Origin: Cardiobacteriaceae bacterium
GTDB taxonomy: Bacteria; Pseudomonadota; Gammaproteobacteria; Cardiobacteriales; Cardiobacteriaceae
Assembly (NCBI GenBank): GCA_030529365.1
Contig: JAUMXB010000001.1
Location: forward strand, 124,001-188,000
Length of the DNA: 64,000 nucleotides
Direction of reading: 5' to 3'
Numbering within the stretch: the first letter of the stretch is position 1; each line of letters opens with the position of its first letter. This document shows positions 44,283-53,201 of the stretch, in pieces. A model generated the notes under the pieces. That model worked only from the letters and a program-made list of their open reading frames with translations. It searched no databases and was not told where the DNA came from. Both the position numbers and the translations under genes were made by a program.

Positions 44283-44828
44283 TTAAGTTGTACGCAACGG
44301 CGCCGGTGAGGCCGCGGAAGATGCCTGCCAAAGCGGCTGCATGGCGGCATTTTCCTCGCGGATGCGCTGCCAGAGTATCGCGCCATACAGCGGCAAACCT
44401 GCCATCAGCACGCCCCAGGCATGGCAAAGCAGCGCCACGCCGACCAGTTCGGGAATGATGTTCAGGAAATAGTTGGGATGGCGCACATGGCGGAAAAGCC
44501 AGGAGCGGTTCAGGCGGTGTTCGGGCAGGATATAGACCTTCACCGTCCAAATCTCGCCGAGCTCGCGGATCACGTAAAACAGCATGGCAAGGGCAAAAAA
44601 GAGGATGACGGTTCCGGCCAGCGAGATACCGTCGAAAACCACGCCGCGCCAGTAGCTTTCCGCGAGCGCCGCAAAATAGTAAAGCACATGGGTGATGGCG
44701 AGAATTTTCGAGGTGCGCTCGCCCACTTCACGCGCGCCGAGGGCGATCAGGCGTTTTTCATGACGGATAGAAATGGCAAGCGAGATGAGGCGCACGGCAA
44801 AAACGAGCACAAAAATGCCAAGGATCAC
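44283..44828 (-). CDS. Isoprenylcysteine carboxyl methyltransferase-like membrane protein
   Basis: 181 residues with four or five membrane helices and the ICMT/PEMT motif RHVRHPNYFLNIIPELVGVAL in which RHPNY binds S-adenosylmethionine (shown as RHVRHPNYFLN then IIPELVGVAL). Starts with GTG at 44828, AGGAG six bases upstream. Bacterial members methylate unknown small or lipid substrates. A second gene starting like this family begins at 63899. Confidence 0.75.
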   Translation of the reverse strand: MILGIFVLVFAVRLISLAISIRHEKRLIALGAREVGERTSKILAITHVLYYFAALAESYWRGVVFDGISLAGTVILFFALAMLFYVIRELGEIWTVKVYILPEHRLNRSWLFRHVRHPNYFLNIIPELVGVALLCHAWGVLMAGLPLYGAILWQRIREENAAMQPLWQASSAASPAPLRTT

Positions 44829-45210
44829 AGATAACTCCTTTATATTGATGAATAAAAAAGCATCTGCACTTGCGCCTGCACAGATTACGGGGCGTGCATG
44901 ATAAAGGAGTCGCTGCTATTTGCCAAAGGCGGTTGAGCGAATCTGTCCCGCTTTGCGGATAACAAAATGACTTGCCACGAAAAAATCAGGGGATGACGCG
45001 CTTTTTTGCCAGCGCTTTTCAACTGTTTCGGTATCTTGCAAAGATATTTGCCTTGATGATTTCCATTTTTACTGAAAATAGTCATATTTTTCAATATTAA
45101 ACGCTTATTATGAGAATTTTTCTCACAACAAGCGCTTAATGATGGTAAAAAATAACTATTTTAGATAAAAAAATGGGTGGTCATTGGCCACCCATGCGTT
45201 TTGTCTGCCT
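44829..45210. other. Intergenic region, 382 bp
   Basis: Between the methyltransferase start and the dctM2 stop. Apart from the palindromic element (45077-45163) nothing recognisable; dctM2 has no obvious terminator apart from that element. Confidence 0.55.
45077..45163. repeat. Interspersed palindromic element copy 11
   Basis: Cores AAACGCTT (45099-45106) and AAGCGCTT (45130-45137), 31 bp apart; inner spacer GAGAATTTTTCTC, right boundary GATGGTAAAAAATAACTATTTT in two parts, GATGGTAAAAAAT and AACTATTTT; left end ATAGTCATATTTTTCA. Confidence 0.85.
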
Positions 45211-46611
45211 TTATCCGGCAAGGCGCGATGCCTTGAGCATTTCCGGGAACCACAGGGAAATCTGCGGCACATAGGTAATGAGCGCGAGGAACAGCAGCAA
45301 AAACAGGAACCACGGCACCACGGAGCGGATCACCCATGACAAGTCGCGTCCGGTAATCGAGGAGGCGACGAAAAGGTTGAGGCCAACCGGCGGCGACAGC
45401 AGCCCCAGCTCCATGTTGACGACCATGATGATGCCGAGGTGAATCGGGTCAATACCGAGGCGCAGGGCAATGGGCAAAAAGATCGGCGCCATGATGAGCA
45501 TGATGGCCGACGGCTCCATGAAAGCGCCGGCCACCAGCAGCACGATGTTGACGATCACAAGGAACATCCACGGCGAGAGGTTCATCTGCACGATGGTTTC
45601 GGCGATCTGGTGCGGGATGCGCTCGCTGGTGAGCACATGGGCAAAGAGCATGGCGTTGCCGATGATGAAAAGGAGCATGAGGCTGGTTTTCGCTGCATCG
45701 AGCACGCTGTGGCGCACTTCGGCGTTGGTAAACGAACGCGGCAGCGCAAGCAGCGACAGGCCGATATTGCGCGCGATCGCCTTGCCCATGCTCTCGCCCG
45801 GCTCACGCCAGGCCACGCCTTTCATCGGGCCGATGTCACGATAGCCCCACACCGCCACCAGGAAGGCATAAACCGCGGAAATGGCCGCCGCTTCCGTGGG
45901 GCTGGCGATGCCGCCGTAAATCGCGCCAAGCACGATGATAATCAGCATCAGACCACCAAGTGCCTTGAGAAAGCTCGTGAAAAGCGGGCCGAAACCGGGG
46001 AACGGCATGGATGGCAGTTTCTTGATATGGGCGACGACATAGATGGTGATCATCAGGAAAAAGCCCATCAACAGGCCAGGGATAAGCCCTGCGGCAAAGA
46101 GGTCGCTCGCCGATTGCTCGGTGGCCGCGGCATAGACGAGCATGACGATGGAAGGCGGAATCAGGATGCCGAGCGTGCCGGACGTGGCAATCACGCCGGT
46201 CGCCAGCGATTGCGGATACCCCGCCTTCACCATGCCGGCGATCACGATGGAACCGATGGCGGCAACCGTGGCCGGAGAAGAACCCGAAACCGCCGCAAAG
46301 ATCATGCAGGCGAGGATGGATGCCATGGCAAGGCCGCCGCGAATATGGCCAACGCAGTTGTTGGCAAAAAGAATGATGCGGTTGGCCACGCCGCCGGTGG
46401 TCAGAAACGCCGAGGAGAGAATGAAGAAGGGAATGGCGAGCAGGGTGTAATGCGTGCTGATCGCGCTGTAGAACTGCTGCGCGAGGCTTGCCAGCGAATC
46501 GTTGGTGAAAATCAGGATAGTGGTCACGGCGGAAAAGCCTAGGGCAACCGCAACCGGCATGCCCATCAGCATGCACACGAAAAGAACGGTGAAAAGAAAA
46601 GCGGTGGTCAT
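45211..46611 (-). CDS. dctM: TRAP transporter large permease (second system)
   Basis: 466 residues, DctM family: GTLGILIPPSIVMLVYAAATEQS (GTLGILIPPSIV then MLVYAAATEQS), GLLSPPVGLNLFVASSITGR in the last helix pair, many hydrophobic segments. It starts within the dctQ stop as ATGA. Together with the next two genes it forms a complete C4-dicarboxylate-type TRAP system. Confidence 0.93.
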   Translation of the reverse strand: MTTAFLFTVLFVCMLMGMPVAVALGFSAVTTILIFTNDSLASLAQQFYSAISTHYTLLAIPFFILSSAFLTTGGVANRIILFANNCVGHIRGGLAMASILACMIFAAVSGSSPATVAAIGSIVIAGMVKAGYPQSLATGVIATSGTLGILIPPSIVMLVYAAATEQSASDLFAAGLIPGLLMGFFLMITIYVVAHIKKLPSMPFPGFGPLFTSFLKALGGLMLIIIVLGAIYGGIASPTEAAAISAVYAFLVAVWGYRDIGPMKGVAWREPGESMGKAIARNIGLSLLALPRSFTNAEVRHSVLDAAKTSLMLLFIIGNAMLFAHVLTSERIPHQIAETIVQMNLSPWMFLVIVNIVLLVAGAFMEPSAIMLIMAPIFLPIALRLGIDPIHLGIIMVVNMELGLLSPPVGLNLFVASSITGRDLSWVIRSVVPWFLFLLLFLALITYVPQISLWFPEMLKASRLAG

Positions 46612-47219
46612 GCCTGTGCTCCTTCGCGGCGATCATGGTTGTCGTCCATGCGGACTTCCTGGGCGTGCATTTCCACGCTTTCCTGGGCTTCGTCGATGAA
46701 ATGGAAGCCGTCGTCCTTGCCGCGCAGCACTTTCACCAGCAGCACGGCAAAGCGCACCAGCAGCAAGGAGAAACCGATGAGCAAACCGCAATACGGCACC
46801 CACTGCTTCACGGCAATATCTTCCTGCGGCCAGCTGCCAAACGCACCGGCGCTGATTTGCAGGTCGTTCATTTCAAAACCGATCATCATCTGCGTCCGCA
46901 CGTATTCCCATGAGCTGTAAAGGAAAATGGCGCAATAGGCAAAGCACACCATCAATGCCACCAGGGCAACGCCGCGCTTGACCAGCGGATTTTTCAGCGA
47001 ACCGGTCAGCAGGGTCAGGCCGATGTGCGCACCGGTACGCACGCCATATGACGCGCCAAACAGCACGAACCAGCCGACGTTCCACTGTATCGCCTCTTCC
47101 AGCCACAGGGCGCTGGTGCCGGAGAAGCGCAGCAAGGTTTCGGCAAACACGAGTAAAGTCAGGGAAGTCAGCAGCAGGCAAAGCAGCGCTTCTTCAAAAC
47201 GGTGCAGGATACGGATCAT
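46608..47219 (-). CDS. dctQ: TRAP transporter small permease (second system)
   Basis: 203 residues with four membrane helices (about 12-30, 45-65, 84-105, 135-160) and a hydrophilic C-terminal tail rich in Asp/Glu (FHFIDEAQESVEMHAQEVRM). Start at 47219, from the family N-terminus. Preceded by an attenuator-like hairpin that separates it from dctP. Confidence 0.9.
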   Translation of the reverse strand: MIRILHRFEEALLCLLLTSLTLLVFAETLLRFSGTSALWLEEAIQWNVGWFVLFGASYGVRTGAHIGLTLLTGSLKNPLVKRGVALVALMVCFAYCAIFLYSSWEYVRTQMMIGFEMNDLQISAGAFGSWPQEDIAVKQWVPYCGLLIGFSLLLVRFAVLLVKVLRGKDDGFHFIDEAQESVEMHAQEVRMDDNHDRREGAQA

Positions 47220-47240
47220 GTCGGAATTCCCGGGAAAATA

Positions 47241-47275
47241 AGAAAAAAGCGCCGGAGGCTCCGTTCCGGCGCTTG
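47241..47275 (-). terminator. Attenuator hairpin between dctP2 and dctQ2
   Basis: On the minus strand AAGCGCCGGA-acggagcc-TCCGGCGCTT followed by TTTT. A 10-bp perfect stem in the 88-bp gap. Such a partial terminator would give more binding protein than permease, the ratio periplasmic transporters need. Confidence 0.85.
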
Positions 47276-47307
47276 CCCGCAACGGGCTTTTTGGCAGGGC
47301 GGACAGC

Positions 47308-48276
47308 TTACTGGTTGCTGGCTTCCGCCGCTTCGATCAGCTCCTTGCCGATCTCTTTCTCAAACTTGCCCCAGACCGGACGCATCACTTCCACCCATTG
47401 CGCGCGCTCTTCCGGCGTGAGTTCCACGATCTTGGTCATGCCGCTCTCGGCGATGCGCTTGCGGTCGCGCACGTCAATTTCGGCAGCGAGACCGTTGCCG
47501 TGGGCAATGGCTTCATCCATCGCTTTTTTCAGCATGTCGCGATCGGCATCAGACAGGCCGTCCCAGAATTTCTTCGAGGTGATGACCATGTAGTCAAGGA
47601 GGCCGTGGTTGGATTCGGTGATGTGCGACTGCACTTCATAGAATTTTTGCGAGAACGTGTTGGACCACGGGCTTTCCTGGCCGTCGATGGCCTTGGTCTG
47701 CAACAGGGTGAACACTTCGGAGAACGGCTTTTTCACCGGCAATGCGCCGACCTGATCCATCTGCGCGGCGAGCACGTCGGACGCCATCACGCGCATTTTC
47801 TTGCCTTTCAGGTCTTCCGGCTTCTGAATCGGGCTGTTGGCGGAGAACTGCTTCAAGCCCTGGTGGATGTAACCCATGCCGACCAGGCCCTTGGCTTCCA
47901 CGGATTTCAGCAATTCCTGGCCGGCCGCGCTTTGCTGGAAGCGCTCGACTGCCGCCATGTCCTTGAACAGGAAGGGCAGATCGAAAACCTGCAATTTCTT
48001 GGTGATGCGGTCAAATTTCGACAATGCCGGAGCGGCGAAATGCACATCGCCGAGGAGAAGGCCTTCCAGCACCTTGTCGTCATTGTAAAGCTGCGAGTTG
48101 GGGAAAACTTCCACCTTGTAGGCGCCATTGGAGCGGCTTTCCACCAGTTCCTTGAATTTCAGGGCTGCCTGGCCTTTCGGCGTATCATCGGCGACCACGT
48201 GGGAAAATTTGAGAACCGTTTCTGCCATTGCCGAACTGGCCAGCATAACCGCTGCACTCAACAACCATTTTTTCAT
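47308..48276 (-). CDS. dctP: TRAP transporter substrate-binding protein (DctP type, second system)
   Basis: 322 residues with signal peptide (MKKWLLSAAVMLASSAMA before ETVLKF). The ligand-binding stretch GKKMRVMASDVLAAQMDQVG and PFSEVFTLLQTKAIDGQESP is the DctP pattern for dicarboxylates such as malate, succinate or fumarate; the Arg in KMRVM is the carboxylate anchor. GGAG lies ten bases before the ATG. No two-component DctBD pair is nearby. Confidence 0.9.
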   Translation of the reverse strand: MKKWLLSAAVMLASSAMAETVLKFSHVVADDTPKGQAALKFKELVESRSNGAYKVEVFPNSQLYNDDKVLEGLLLGDVHFAAPALSKFDRITKKLQVFDLPFLFKDMAAVERFQQSAAGQELLKSVEAKGLVGMGYIHQGLKQFSANSPIQKPEDLKGKKMRVMASDVLAAQMDQVGALPVKKPFSEVFTLLQTKAIDGQESPWSNTFSQKFYEVQSHITESNHGLLDYMVITSKKFWDGLSDADRDMLKKAMDEAIAHGNGLAAEIDVRDRKRIAESGMTKIVELTPEERAQWVEVMRPVWGKFEKEIGKELIEAAEASNQ

Positions 48277-48635
48277 ACGCTGTTATCTCCGTCACAATTA
48301 CATAAAAAAGAAGCCATGCTTCTGCCACGAAACTTTAATCCTTTGCAGGCAAACGGTCAAGCAACGTGCCGCAAGCGCCAACGCTTTGCTGCGCAAAGTC
48401 TTCTCACGATCTGACAAATACATATTTTCGTGCTTTATAGTATATTTTTACCATCACAAAGCGCTTATCGTGAGAAAATTTCTCATCATAAGCGCTTAAT
48501 ATTGAGAAAATTTACCATTTCATTCATGGCATCCGGAATTTTCACCGCATGTCGCGCCTTGCCCGTGCGCGTTTTATGGTTTTTCGCAAGGCCGCGCTAT
48601 ACACTGCCCCTTCCAGGAAACAACCGGAGATAGCC
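48277..48635. other. Divergent intergenic region, 359 bp
   Basis: Separates dctP2 and the plus-strand SUFU-like gene. Contains one palindromic element (48437-48521); no other feature is seen. Confidence 0.55.
48437..48521. repeat. Interspersed palindromic element copy 12
   Basis: Cores at 48459-48466 and 48490-48497, 31 bp apart; inner spacer GAGAAAATTTCTC; left boundary ATTTTTACCATC, right boundary TTGAGAAAATTTACCATTT. Confidence 0.88.
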
Positions 48636-49409
48636 ATGTCCCTGTGGAAGAAAATCATGCAGGCTCTTGGGGTTGCTGCTGCCGACAACAGCACAGTGAA
48701 CGAAAATCTGGCGGATGACGTTATCCGCGCGCGCGAAGCCGCCTATGCGCAACATTTCGGCGCCCTGCCCGCCGATATCCTGAAAATGGCGAATCTCGTC
48801 GGACGCTGGCCGGGCGGCGGCATCTACAAAATCGCTTCCACGGGAAATGACGGCCGCCCGCGCTGGGTGTATGTCTCGTCCGGCCTCGCCAATCCCGGCA
48901 TTCCCGCGCTCGCCGGCGAAAACAGCGTCACGCATGATGGCGAGGGCCGCGTTGCCGGCATTCATGCCCATTTGCAAGGAGACGGCAGCTTTTTGCCCGC
49001 GAACGGATTCGGCTATGAAATTCTGGTGATTGCCGAAGAAGATGCCGAGTGGCCGCTGATGCTGCTGCAATGGGCAATCAACGCCGAATTTTCCCATCGC
49101 CTCAGTCTGCTGGAACAGGTGGAGCAATATCAGGGCGTGAGCGTTGGCGATGTGGCAACGGGAGACGGCGGCGATGCCGATCTGCTCATTCACAAGGCGC
49201 AGGCGCCGCTGCCTGCCAGCCTGCATTTGCCCAACGGCGAGATTCCCCTGCTGGTGATCACCACCATCACCAAGCCGGAACTGGACTGGTCGCTGCAACA
49301 TGGCCGCGATGCCCTGCTGCAACAGTTACTGGCTTCACCCGTGGGGCAAACGAGCTTTCTTTCCCGCGAGAGCGTGCTCGAGGGCGACGGCGAGATCCGG
49401 CCGGAGTAG
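48636..49409 (+). CDS. Hypothetical protein, possibly suppressor-of-fused (SUFU) domain
   Basis: 257 residues, soluble, no signal peptide. The region GFGYEILVIAEEDAEWPLMLLQWAINAEF resembles the middle of bacterial SUFU-domain proteins (shown as GFGYEILVIAEED, AEWPLMLLQWAINAEF), and GIYKIASTGNDGRPRWVYVS the part before it. Bacterial SUFU proteins often act as immunity or toxin-linked proteins, but no toxin gene is adjacent. Start at 48636 chosen with CCGGAGATAGCC upstream. Assignment is tentative. Confidence 0.6.
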   Translation: MSLWKKIMQALGVAAADNSTVNENLADDVIRAREAAYAQHFGALPADILKMANLVGRWPGGGIYKIASTGNDGRPRWVYVSSGLANPGIPALAGENSVTHDGEGRVAGIHAHLQGDGSFLPANGFGYEILVIAEEDAEWPLMLLQWAINAEFSHRLSLLEQVEQYQGVSVGDVATGDGGDADLLIHKAQAPLPASLHLPNGEIPLLVITTITKPELDWSLQHGRDALLQQLLASPVGQTSFLSRESVLEGDGEIRPE

Positions 49410-49837
49410 GGGTTATTGACAATTCGCGACCAGAGTTTACGAGGTCTCAAAAAAATATTTGAAATATCTATTGGTTATTCGCTGCGCGATTTTCTCTATA
49501 CCCCTCTCTGCTCCACAGCTCTTCGAGTCCCCAACCCCCAATCTCGCTTCGCAAGCTCTGACGAGTCTCTCGAGGGAGAGGGGCTTTAGTTCCTTGCTTT
49601 ATTTGGAATTCATTGTGTTAAAACATGAATTGTCAACAGCTCCTAGAGCAAATTGGATTTATCCGTTTACACATGTAGTTGCTACGAAGTGCCTCAAAGC
49701 CCCTGGGCGCAGCCGCAGACACGGGGCCTTTTTGGCGGAAATACGGGCTTGGGTGTTTGAGCGCGGCGAGTTTGCAAGCCCGCCGCCAAAAGCCTTGGCG
49801 ACTGCGGGAAAACTGCGCCCCTGGGTCGCCTTTCTTT

Positions 49838-49899
49838 GGCTCCAAAAACAGGAACACGTCCTTTGGCGAAGCAAAGAACGTGTTCCTGTTTTTGGAACC
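49838..49899. repeat. Long perfect hairpin
   Basis: TCCAAAAACAGGAACACGT (49841-49859) is an exact complement of ACGTGTTCCTGTTTTTGGA (49878-49896). After one C-A mismatch the stem continues with CTTTG/CAAAG around a GCGAAG loop. A 56-nt structure without neighbouring T-run. Confidence 0.85.
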
Positions 49900-50082
49900 G
49901 GCCGCGCGACCATGAAGCGCAATCTCAAAAAGAGAGAATCGTGCAGAAAATCGCCGCGGAATTTGTTGACGCCAATATTGTGGAAAACTTTGTTTCCCCC
50001 TCGTCCCAATGCCATGCCAATCGGGCAATTGGTCTTTGCTTTAAGTTTCGTCAATACTTAAGCCAAAAGCACCTCAAAGCTG

Positions 50083-50167
50083 AAATGAGAAAATTTCCCA
50101 CCAGTAAGCGCTTATTATGAGAAAATTTATCGCGATAAGCGCTTATTGGTGGTAAAAATACACTATC
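50083..50167. repeat. Interspersed palindromic element copy 13
   Basis: Cores at 50106-50113 and 50137-50144, 31 bp apart; left spacer GAGAAAATTTCCC, inner GAGAAAATTTATC, right boundary GTGGTAAAAATACACTATC. It ends 11 bases before the lacI-type stop. Confidence 0.88.
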
Positions 50168-50177
50168 TTCATGCTAT

Positions 50178-51215
50178 TTATGCAGATTCACGAATTACCA
50201 GCGTGGCCGGTACCAGAATGCGGTTCTCGCCTTCACCATCGTCTGCCAGTTCGCCACAGGCGCGGCGGATGCTGGTAACCGCATGGCGGGCGATGAGATC
50301 CGTGTTTTGCACCATGGTGGTCAGTGGCGGGCTGGTATAGCGCGAGAAGGGATGATCGTCATGGCCGGCAATGCGCAGGTTGCAGCCCACTGTCTTGCCC
50401 ACGCGCCGTCTGGCATGCCAGGCAGCAAGCTGCGCGCCGATGGCGATGCGGTCGTTGGCGCAGAGAATGGTATCGGTGGGCAGGCCGACGCGCAGATGCG
50501 AGGCGGCGTTGCGGTAGCCGTAGGATTCGAAGTCCCAGCTGATTTTGCCGCGCAGGGAGAGCACGTGCGGCGTTTCACCATGTGCACGCATGGCTTGCAG
50601 ATAGGCTTCGCGGCGGCTGTCGGCATTGTGGTTGATCGAGGGCATGCCGAGGTAGCATGGCGGGCTGCCGCTCTGAAGGAGATAGGTGACGATCTGGCCG
50701 ATGCTTTGCTGGTTGTCGGTGCCGACGAAGGGAGTTTTTTCATCCACCGGGCTGTCGATATAGACCACCGGCAACGACGCACGCACGCGATGGGCATGGT
50801 TGCCGCTCGGCGCCATGAGAACGCCGGCGGCATTGATGGCACGCAGGCGGCTCATGGCTTCGTTTTCCTGCTCGCGCCTGCCGCCGGAGCTTAGCGCAAT
50901 GACGAAAAATCCGGCATTGTTGGCATGGTGCTCGATGCGCTCGACCAGTTCCATGTAAAACGGATCGACCGCGCTCGGGATGATGATGCCAAGCACCTTG
51001 CTGTTGCGGCGCTTCAGGTTGGCGGCAAAGAAATTGGGGCGGAAGCCGGAAAATTCGATGCCTTCGGCAATGCGCGCGCGGCTTGCGGCATTGACGCTTT
51101 GCGGATCACGGAAATATTTGGAGAGCGTTTGCCGCGTCAGCCCCACATAGGCGGCAAGATCCTGCATGGTGCGGATGGGCTTTTCCGGCGGAGTCAGGGG
51201 AGGTTTCTTGGGCAT
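50178..51215 (-). CDS. LacI-family transcriptional regulator of the sugar operon
   Basis: 345 residues. N-terminal helix-turn-helix (about 16-40, MQDLAAYVGLTRQTLSKYF) with hinge, then a periplasmic-binding-protein-like sugar domain (LGIIIPSAVDPFYMELVERI; DTILCANDRIAIGA). An extra 15-residue Pro/Lys-rich N-terminus precedes the DNA-binding domain. It is last in a minus-strand unit of ABC transporter and kinase genes and probably controls it; a symmetric TTTACACGAGTAAA at 55837-55850 is a candidate operator. Confidence 0.9.
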   Translation of the reverse strand: MPKKPPLTPPEKPIRTMQDLAAYVGLTRQTLSKYFRDPQSVNAASRARIAEGIEFSGFRPNFFAANLKRRNSKVLGIIIPSAVDPFYMELVERIEHHANNAGFFVIALSSGGRREQENEAMSRLRAINAAGVLMAPSGNHAHRVRASLPVVYIDSPVDEKTPFVGTDNQQSIGQIVTYLLQSGSPPCYLGMPSINHNADSRREAYLQAMRAHGETPHVLSLRGKISWDFESYGYRNAASHLRVGLPTDTILCANDRIAIGAQLAAWHARRRVGKTVGCNLRIAGHDDHPFSRYTSPPLTTMVQNTDLIARHAVTSIRRACGELADDGEGENRILVPATLVIRESA

Positions 51216-51251
51216 ATCAGCAGTACTCCTTGCATGATGATGTGGTTCATT

Positions 51252-52187
51252 TTACCGCGCCTGCGCAAGCAGGGCGTCCAGTTCTGCACGGGTGGACGTG
51301 CCTTCCATCGGGCCAACGACGGTCACGGCGCACGCACCGGCGGCATTGGCATAGCGCAGCGCTTCTCCGGCATCGTGCCCGGCGAGGCGCAGGGCAATGA
51401 AGGCGCCGCCGAAGCTGTCGCCAGCGCCGGTGGGGTCTTTTTCCTCCACGGCAATGGGCGGCGCGTCGATGCGGCCTTGTGCGCTGAAATGCGTGGCGCC
51501 GCGCTCGCCGCGCTTCAGCACGATTTCGCCAATGCCGCGCGCCAGCAATTCGGCAATGGCGGCGTCTTCTTCCTGCGCGCGGGTGAAAAGATAGAGCTCA
51601 TCCCCCGAAGGCAGGAAAATATCCGTTTGCGCCAGGGTTTGCGTCAGCGCGTCACGCATGCCCGGCATATCAAGCAGCTCGGCGCGCAGATTGGGATCGA
51701 AAGACAGCGTGCCGCCGCGCGCCTTGATGCGCTGCATGGCATCGAGCGCCACGTCGCGCATGCCGGGCGCGGACAGCGCACTGCCCATCAGGTGCAAATG
51801 GCTGCATTCTTCCATGAGGCGCGCGGCTTCCGCCGTTTTTTCCAGACGGCCACAGGCGCTGTGCGCAATGTTGAACACGAAGCGGCGGCTGCCGTCCTCA
51901 CGATAGCGCACGAAGGCGCTGCCCGTGGCTTCGCCCCTGGCCACGGCCACGCCGGAAATATCCACGCCATCCCTGCGCAGGCGTTCGAGATTCAAACGGC
52001 CGAAATCATCATCGCCCACGCGCGAGATGATGGCGCAGGGCGCACCGAGCTTGCCCGCCTGGTCGATGAAAATGGCTGGCGCGCCCGAGGGAAACGGGCC
52101 GAGCAGCGGCTGCACGTCGAGAAAGCCGTCGCCTTTGCTGGTGGCGACGATTTCCGCAAGGATTTCGCCAATGGTGAGTATTTTCAT
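51252..52187 (-). CDS. PfkB-family sugar kinase
   Basis: 311 residues. Ribokinase fold with the C-terminal anion-hole signature DPTGAGDSFGGAFIALRLAG and the N-terminal ILTIGEILAEIVA. The first part (GPFPSGAPAIFIDQAGKLGA) is of the fructokinase/ketodeoxygluconate-kinase type and not typical RbsK. It should phosphorylate the sugar brought in by the adjacent ABC transporter; the sugar is not identified. Confidence 0.88.
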   Translation of the reverse strand: MKILTIGEILAEIVATSKGDGFLDVQPLLGPFPSGAPAIFIDQAGKLGAPCAIISRVGDDDFGRLNLERLRRDGVDISGVAVARGEATGSAFVRYREDGSRRFVFNIAHSACGRLEKTAEAARLMEECSHLHLMGSALSAPGMRDVALDAMQRIKARGGTLSFDPNLRAELLDMPGMRDALTQTLAQTDIFLPSGDELYLFTRAQEEDAAIAELLARGIGEIVLKRGERGATHFSAQGRIDAPPIAVEEKDPTGAGDSFGGAFIALRLAGHDAGEALRYANAAGACAVTVVGPMEGTSTRAELDALLAQAR

Positions 52188-52208
52188 GATGTCGTCCTTT
52201 TCATGGGA

Positions 52209-53201
52209 TCAGTCCTTTTTTTGCTTGGCGCGCACGTCGAGCCAGACGGCCAACAGTATCACCAGCCCCTTGACGATGAGCTGATAAAAATACGGCACGG
52301 ACAGCATGTTCATGCCGTTGTTGAGCACGCCGATGATAAGCGCACCGATCAGCGTGCCGATCATGGTGCCGACGCCGCCGGCCAGGCTGGTGCCGCCGAG
52401 TACGGCAGCGGCGATGGCATCGAGTTCGTAGCTTAATCCCGCATTGGTCTGCGCCGAGTAGAGGCGCGACGAGAGCAAGATGCCGGCAATGGCGGCCATC
52501 ACGCCGGAAATCATGAAGATGACGACCTTGACGCGCGCCACGCGGATGCCGGAATAAAGCGCCGCCTCGCGGTTGCCGCCGGTGAGGTAGGTCTGGCGTC
52601 CGAATACCGTGGCAGAGAGCAGAATATGGTTGATGACAAAGAGCGCCAGCAGAATCCACACGATCAGCGGCACGCCAAGCCAGCGCCCTGCTCCGATGGC
52701 CAGCCAGCCCGGATCGCTGATCATGGCGGGCGCGCCGTTGGTGGGCAGGCTGACCAGACCGCGGTAAATGCCCATGGTCGCCACCGTGACGATAAACGAC
52801 GGCAGCAACAATCTGGCACTCAGCAGGCCGTTGACCGCGCCCATCAGCGCGCCGGCCATCAGCGTGATCAACAGGGCGAGCAAGGTCAGCAGCGGCGGCG
52901 ACAGCGCACCGGAAAAACCCAGCCATTCCAGCCCCTTGGGCAGCCATATGAATACCTGCGCACCGACCATGCCGGCCACCGCCAGCATGGAACCGACGGA
53001 AAGATCGATGTCGCCGAGCAGAATCACCCAGGTCATGCCGAAAGCGAGAATGGCAACCACGGCCACCTGCTGGAGAATGTTCATGACATTGGCGAGCGAG
53101 AGAAAGCGCCCGCTGGCAAAGGCAAAGAAGGTGCAAAGCAGCACGAGCGCGATAACGATGCCGCCGTACTGGCGGAAAGTGGCGTTAAGCTGGGTGGGCA
53201 T
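52209..53201 (-). CDS. Ribose-type ABC sugar transporter permease
   Basis: 330 residues, RbsC/BPD_transp_2 family with eight to ten membrane helices; the conserved EAA-like segment LDAIAAAVLGGTSLAGGVGT and the N-terminal MTWVILLGDIDLSVGSMLAV identify the family. It overlaps the ATPase gene by 17 bases. Confidence 0.93.
   Translation of the reverse strand: MPTQLNATFRQYGGIVIALVLLCTFFAFASGRFLSLANVMNILQQVAVVAILAFGMTWVILLGDIDLSVGSMLAVAGMVGAQVFIWLPKGLEWLGFSGALSPPLLTLLALLITLMAGALMGAVNGLLSARLLLPSFIVTVATMGIYRGLVSLPTNGAPAMISDPGWLAIGAGRWLGVPLIVWILLALFVINHILLSATVFGRQTYLTGGNREAALYSGIRVARVKVVIFMISGVMAAIAGILLSSRLYSAQTNAGLSYELDAIAAAVLGGTSLAGGVGTMIGTLIGALIIGVLNNGMNMLSVPYFYQLIVKGLVILLAVWLDVRAKQKKD

Larger units (their letters stand above)
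49410..50177. other. Gene-free 768-bp convergent region
   Basis: The longest non-coding stretch. It contains a CCCCTCTC...GAGAGGGG pair (49500-49585), a fragment of a GC-rich dispersed sequence, a long perfect hairpin (49838-49899) and a palindromic element (50083-50167). A 200-residue plus-strand frame exists but its sequence (SPPPKALATAGKLRPWVAFL) is the translation of the dispersed repeat, not a gene. Confidence 0.65.

Noticed and set aside
49459-50061. 200-codon plus-strand frame in the gap after the SUFU-like gene
   Set aside because: Its central part is the translation of a GC-rich dispersed non-coding sequence and crosses the long hairpin at 49838-49899; no start signal.
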